A stretch of DNA of 64,000 bases from NCBI GenBank assembly GCA_016081115.2, contig CM071933.1, forward strand, positions 57,426,660 through 57,490,659, written 5' to 3'. Below are positions 59,291-64,000 of this stretch, piece after piece; position 1 is the first letter of the stretch; the number at the start of each line of letters is the position of its first letter. The notes below the pieces were generated by a model. It saw nothing but the letters and a program-made list of their open reading frames with translations, had not been told where the DNA came from and searched no databases. The position numbers and the translations under genes were made by a program. This stretch comes from Rehmannia glutinosa (Eukaryota; Streptophyta; Magnoliopsida; Lamiales; Orobanchaceae).

Positions 59291-60231
59291 TCAAACCTCA
59301 ATAAAATATGAAGGTCAAATACCACTTTTAAATTTAATCTTTCGATACACATGTAGTCATAGAAGTGCTGAATTATTTTACTATCATGTAAACCGTGACA
59401 GCAAGAATATTGCTATCCATTAAAGATAAAAAAAACTTAGCAAGCAAGCAATTTATTGTGAATCAGGGCCAGTAGGTTACTGCTTGGGTTAGAAGGGAAT
59501 CAAAACACATTATTTACCTTATTTCCCTCAATCCTAATTCCCCTGGAGCCAACCGCAAATACTGTTATTTTGTAACATACTTGCATAATTCAAGATTGAA
59601 CATTCATTTATCATCACACACCCAGAACATTATGCTATACCCAATTCTTTCCAGAATCCTATGAACTAATTTGCCTCAGAATCCAGTTTTTTCTTGGAGC
59701 ACCAATTTTTCTTTTTATTTGCGCGCGCCACACACAATATTTGATGATAATATATATTGTTTGGATAGTTCGTATTGTCTATTGTTTTTTTTTTTTTTTT
59801 GAATTTATGTTCTAATACCATAGTATTATATTATCGTCGATAAAAAATATGAATATTAAATTTGGAGGGAATGAATTCATGTTCTAATACTATGGTATTA
59901 TCGTCGTCAAGAAATCTCAAGTCCGGAACTGTGTTCTCTACCAGAGAAGTTGAACACGAGAATCTGCGAATATAAGTTTCAAAATCATAACTTTGAATAT
60001 ATAATATTTATTTGCATCATTTTGAGTTACTAAGCATTTCAAATAACTTTGACATCAATTTGAGCTATTTTCCAATCACTTCATTGTGAGTTCTTCCTGA
60101 TTGGAATCAATCACAAACATTTTATCTCCAAATACAAGCTCTTCAATCCAAAAGCAACCTACTGTAAAAAATGCATTTGCCTTTGAGATGGTTTTGTACA
60201 TGTCACACCATGATTGATGAGACTCAGAAGC
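59291..60231. other. Spacer downstream of the SLT-like gene
   Basis: AT-rich. At 59805-59905 a diverged direct repeat of about 80 bp (ATGTTCTAATACCATAGTAT / ATGTTCTAATACTATGGTAT). The 3' UTR of the gene at 60232 presumably occupies the right end; its poly(A) site was not identified. Confidence 0.5.
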
Positions 60232-63200
60232 TCACATAATGGTGCAGCTTCCATTATCCCTGCTTCTGTTAGTTCATTCATCAAAATCAAAAATCAAGCT
60301 TAAAACTAAATGCCAAAAACGAGGAGGTGAGATTTGAGAATACCTACCTTTTAGTTCCTTCATAGCGGTTTAATGCTTCCTCAAACTTAACCCAGAGAGG
60401 ACCTGTCTCTTGAAGGTTCACATTCTGTGGACCAGAGAGATAGGCCTGAACAACAAATTGGAGATCCCTTTCCCTGTCGAAAGATTAAAATACTTAAATT
60501 GATGGTGTTGGAAAAGGAAACAAGAAGCCGAAATAACCAATTAACAAAGAAAGAACTACACATTCTTTGGTATCATACTATGAGAAAAAATTACCTTCCC
60601 TCATATTCTGATAGCCAATTCATATAGGCTGCACCGAAGTACATTGAAACGAAAGGCTTGGTAAGATCTTCAACAGACTCCACCATGTAAGCTTTGTATC
60701 CCCCATGCCTAGATATCAGATCCAGCAGATTCCAGAAGCATATTAAGAATAAGAGTACACAAAACAAGGAGATACATTGCATGAAGTTTTGTCCAACATT
60801 AGTGAGACACTGTTTATCCAGATTCGTGGAAAAGGTAGTTTTTGCTTTGTCAGAATACCTTCGGACTAGCACAAAGGCATTATAATTTACGAGTTAATAT
60901 TTGGCAAAAGATATATGGTGACCCTACTTGTATTCATGTTTTAAGTTGCTGATTGAGCATCATCAACTAAAAAAGGAATGAAAAGACAAAATATAATTAT
61001 TATTTTACTTGCAATGTGGGATGTTTGAGGAAACATACTTGTAAAGCCAACGTGCTGTGGGATAGTCAATTCCCATTAGTCCTGTGCGTTGTCCAACTCC
61101 ATTCACAAACCGCATGCTAACCATCTCAGAGAGAGCGCATAAAACGGACTGCCCAAGAAAAGAGACATGTTAACCTGATTGAGTATAGTATTTCGGCTTT
61201 CTGAAGGATCTGGGGAAACAACAGCAGGGAAAGTGGAGAGAATTTTGATATAAACATGCATAGAATAAGAACTGTGTGAAGGGCCCATAAGTACAATGAA
61301 TATTTGAATACTCTTATATTCTTCATGATAAACAACATTCTTAATAATTTAAGGAGTTCCCCAAACCACAGAATAACTGAAAAGGAGATAGAGTCTTATG
61401 ATTCATCTTTTCCACCCTTTACTTTGTCTCTTAACTTCAAAGCTTCCTATTGGTTCCATGTTTTGTAACATGCCCAGTTAGAAAAATTTGTGATTTATGC
61501 CACTTTATAATTGCAGAAAGAGAAATAAATTGCAAAGGCAATCTTATTGTCGTTGAAAGTACTCTGCTATAAGGAAATAGTTATGATGGAGAAGCAAAAG
61601 TTTATCACAGATTTTTATTTTCTATTTGTGTTAGCAATAGAAATACAATGCTTCCTACTGCAGGTCTTGATATACTGAATATTGAACAGCGAAGCGAAAC
61701 ACATGGCAGTGTAAACATTTGGCCCAATATTCAATCATGAATCAAAGAACTCTGTATGCATCAGATACATCGTCCAGGTAAATGTTAAAAATGTATCACG
61801 TTGTAGTCATTCTTTCATTCCTATATATCCTGTTATATGAAAATTCACCCAAACTCATTCCTAAATAATTTTATTTGACTGAGAAAATAGGTTTCTTTTA
61901 TCATGACAAAACATTGTCTCAATCTACATAAAGTTCACTATAAATATCTAAAACACAGGGAGTTCATTCAAAATATTGCAATCAAGTATATTAAAATAAA
62001 AGGTGAACTACTGACAGGTTTGACTCTTTTTACGCTGAAGTGCTTAGCCAAAATGATCTCTGCGACCGCCTGCAAGAGAAAGAAATGATATGAATTATGT
62101 CAAAGGATGTAAACCGAACCCAATCATCTCTGCTTACAAAATAAATAGATCGCCTAATAAGGAAAATGTGGCAAGCACATGGGGCAACAAGGTCATAAGT
62201 TAATACTCTGCAATAACATGCACACAAGCAGACCACATGGTGATAACAAAAAACTTAAAGACAGCTCTTCTAAAATCTATATAAATTTAAATTTTTAAAA
62301 TAAAATAAAAATAAAAACCCCTAAATAGGTATCTACCTTTTTATCCTACTTGCATTAAAGCCTGTGTTTACAAACCACTTTTACTTGTTGAACTGACTTT
62401 TCAATGCTAACTACAATTCTGAATTAGTGGAAATGGGTCAAAATGGCCCTTTCCAAAATATAAAAATGAAAACTAGCCATCTTTTGTAAACACATTTGTT
62501 TTAGCCATTTTGGCCAAGCAAATGACATTCATACTCTTCTAGCATGTTTGTTTGATATTTGGTCTATTTCTCTCTCTTTCACTTATCTCTATGTATCCTC
62601 TTACTCTTTCTTTCAAGTTTTTTTAAGAAATCTAATCTGTATTTTTCGTTTTTATATATGAAATATGGGTGTTGAATTATAGATACTGGAAAGATGATTA
62701 ATTTGATATATTATACATGCAAAACGGATTTAAAACAAAAAAGTTATTTGAATTCAAAGTTTTTTGGAGAAAAACAAAATAACTAGGTTATAATAAGTGA
62801 GAGAACTGGATGCCAAGTTACTGTGACTTCGAGTTACACTACAGTGTCGAGTTACAGTAACTCGATGTGTCGAGTTACAGGGTTGTGCAGTTAAATTGAC
62901 TCAAGGGCAAATTGGGTTTTTCACACCCTAAAATGGCTAAAAAACACTTTGGTTTGATGGGAATGGCTAAAAAAAAACCATTGTTCTGATTAATACATTA
63001 ATGACAGTTATTTGTACAGTTTAACAGGGTCTAACGAAAATAATGCAATGCACCATAATCCATAATGCAGATATATGTGCAAAATATGTTGAAGACCTTC
63101 TCACAAACCAAAGACAATGAAAAGGGTAAATGTTCGAGTCATTGTTCAAACCATTCATCACTTGTCCACAATAAATGAGAAAATGTGTGTGCATTCTCAC

Positions 63201-64000
63201 CTTCAGTTCCACCCGAGAAAGATAAGGATGCTTTTCTACATCATGAGAAAAACGCACTTTCCCCTTTTTCTCACCAGATTTGGTCCATTCCTTGTTTACC
63301 TCAGGATTATTCCACATCTCTTCCATGTCTTCAGGGGAAGTCCTTGAGTCCCAAGTTGTATGGGTAGGACCTGCTAGTTTACAAACAGAAAATGAGTGAC
63401 ATGGCCTTATCTGTGGAGAAATAAAATCTGCAAATTTTAGGCTAGCTGCATTACATGCTGCCAAAAACTTAACGAGCAATACTCTCTTTTCCATATTCGA
63501 ACAACTGAAGAATAATTTCCTAAATATAGAGCATGGGGTGGGATAGGCCTAAATAATAGCCTGGCCACTGCGGCTGATTGTGCTGTTAAGCATTCATCAA
63601 CAAATGAGGTGCTGTAAGTTGAGATTGTAATCTCCAAAAACCCAAAGTAATGAACAGCAATCTAAATTTTACTAACTTCAAGGAAAGTCCACCAGAAGTG
63701 CATAACATTTTCATCACAGCTCCCACTTCAAATATAGACAGATTACAGATTGTAAGAAACTCTGTTACTAGCAGCGTAGAATTATTTTCTCACTTTAAAA
63801 TTGAATACAGCTACAAAAACCAGGAGACATGCAGTTTCAAATAGGCCAGAATAAAAACTTACAAGATTAAGATGATGAAGTATTGAGTGCTACCTCTTTA
63901 AAAGAATAACTGGAATGGTAAATAAAATAAAGTTGATTGTAAGAACTACACCTTTGCTTTGTGGAACTGCAGTAGGAAAGGATGAAGGGGCAATAGGTAC
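60232..64000 (-). CDS. Plant SLT-fold (lytic-transglycosylase-like) protein, 5' partial, 7 exons visible
   Basis: Coding exons on the minus strand: 64000-63952, 63373-63201, 62069-62016, 61148-61039, 60708-60595, 60473-60348, 60265-60232 (or from 60262, a NAGNAG acceptor). All introns are GT-AG and phases agree, giving 219 residues to TGA at 60234-60232. SPEDMEEMWNNPEVNKEW (about 29-46) opens the conserved part. CALSEMVSM with Glu100 aligns with the catalytic Glu of bacterial SLT domains; RTGLMGIDYPTARWL (113-127) matches their GLMQ...TA stretch; VVQAYLSGPQNV (174-185) matches AYNAGP. SLT enzymes cleave peptidoglycan; the plant substrate is unknown to me. The protein ends SCTIM, a CaaX-like prenylation signal. 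N-terminus and promoter are outside the window. Confidence 0.8.
62440..62990. repeat. Possible repeat within an intron of the SLT-like gene
   Basis: The region holds repeated AATGGCTAAAA/TTTTAGCCATTTT motifs at both ends and, near 62825-62882, several CGAGTTACA/TGTAACTCG-type palindromic words (TTCGAGTTACACTACAGTG, GTCGAGTTACAGTAACTCGA). It looks like a decayed MITE, but I could not fix ends or a TSD. Confidence 0.35.

Overview
This is plant nuclear DNA, almost certainly from a eudicot. Evidence is an intron-split plant-type gene, Athila, Cassandra and copia LTR elements, plant L1 LINEs with RNase H, hAT, Mutator and Stowaway transposons, and tRNA-derived SINEs. I could not place the species. 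The only clear host gene is at the right edge (60232-64000, minus, 5' end outside the window): a small SLT-fold (lytic-transglycosylase-like) protein with seven visible coding exons and a C-terminal CTIM (CaaX-type) ending. Nearly everything else is transposable-element sequence, mostly broken.

Left block (1-31.7 kb). A copia-like 3' LTR (1-1068) and an internally deleted Ty3-type element (1545-3073) precede a deeply nested locus. The oldest layer appears to be an L1-type LINE on the minus strand (about 3532-31713). It was interrupted by a hAT MITE (3204-3531), a hAT element with transposase (3722-7256, TSD CTTCCAAA), a head-to-head pair of tRNA-like SINE halves (8579-8757) and a Cassandra TRIM (8830-29155, TSD ATAGC) whose LTRs carry 5S rRNA-like sequence. 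The Cassandra interior holds a 19-kb head-to-tail array of one Athila-type element: four LTRs (about 1.74 kb) alternating with three internal regions, period 5.81 kb. Each internal region has a tRNA-Asp-type primer site, gag and aspartic protease, but no reverse transcriptase or integrase. GC-rich CACGGCCGTG hairpins recur in the LTRs and before each downstream LTR.

Middle block (31.7-52 kb). AT-rich spacer holds a SINE with 12-bp TSDs (34354-34462). A second nest follows: a small TRIM (35818-43273, TSD AATTT) split by a hAT MITE (35830-42769), itself split by a 6.3-kb Mutator-like element (35882-42193, 9-bp TSD) with a FAR1-type transposase gene and a converging second gene. Two hAT MITEs sit back to back at one target octamer (43400-44236). 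A SINE (44304-46186) is split by a second copy of the deleted Ty3 family (44561-46059). Then come a Stowaway MITE, a long-TIR element with a perfect 9-bp TSD (46762-48022), and a 1.7-kb non-autonomous relative of the 6.3-kb MULE (49127-50859) whose terminal regions carry tRNA-like sequences.

Right block (51-64 kb). A full-length LINE (52338-58462, exact 16-bp TSD) lies between two diverged direct copies of one spacer segment. The SLT-like gene then runs off the right edge. Nesting was inferred from matched target-site duplications and from reading frames or LTRs that resume on the far side of an insertion. No database search was possible.
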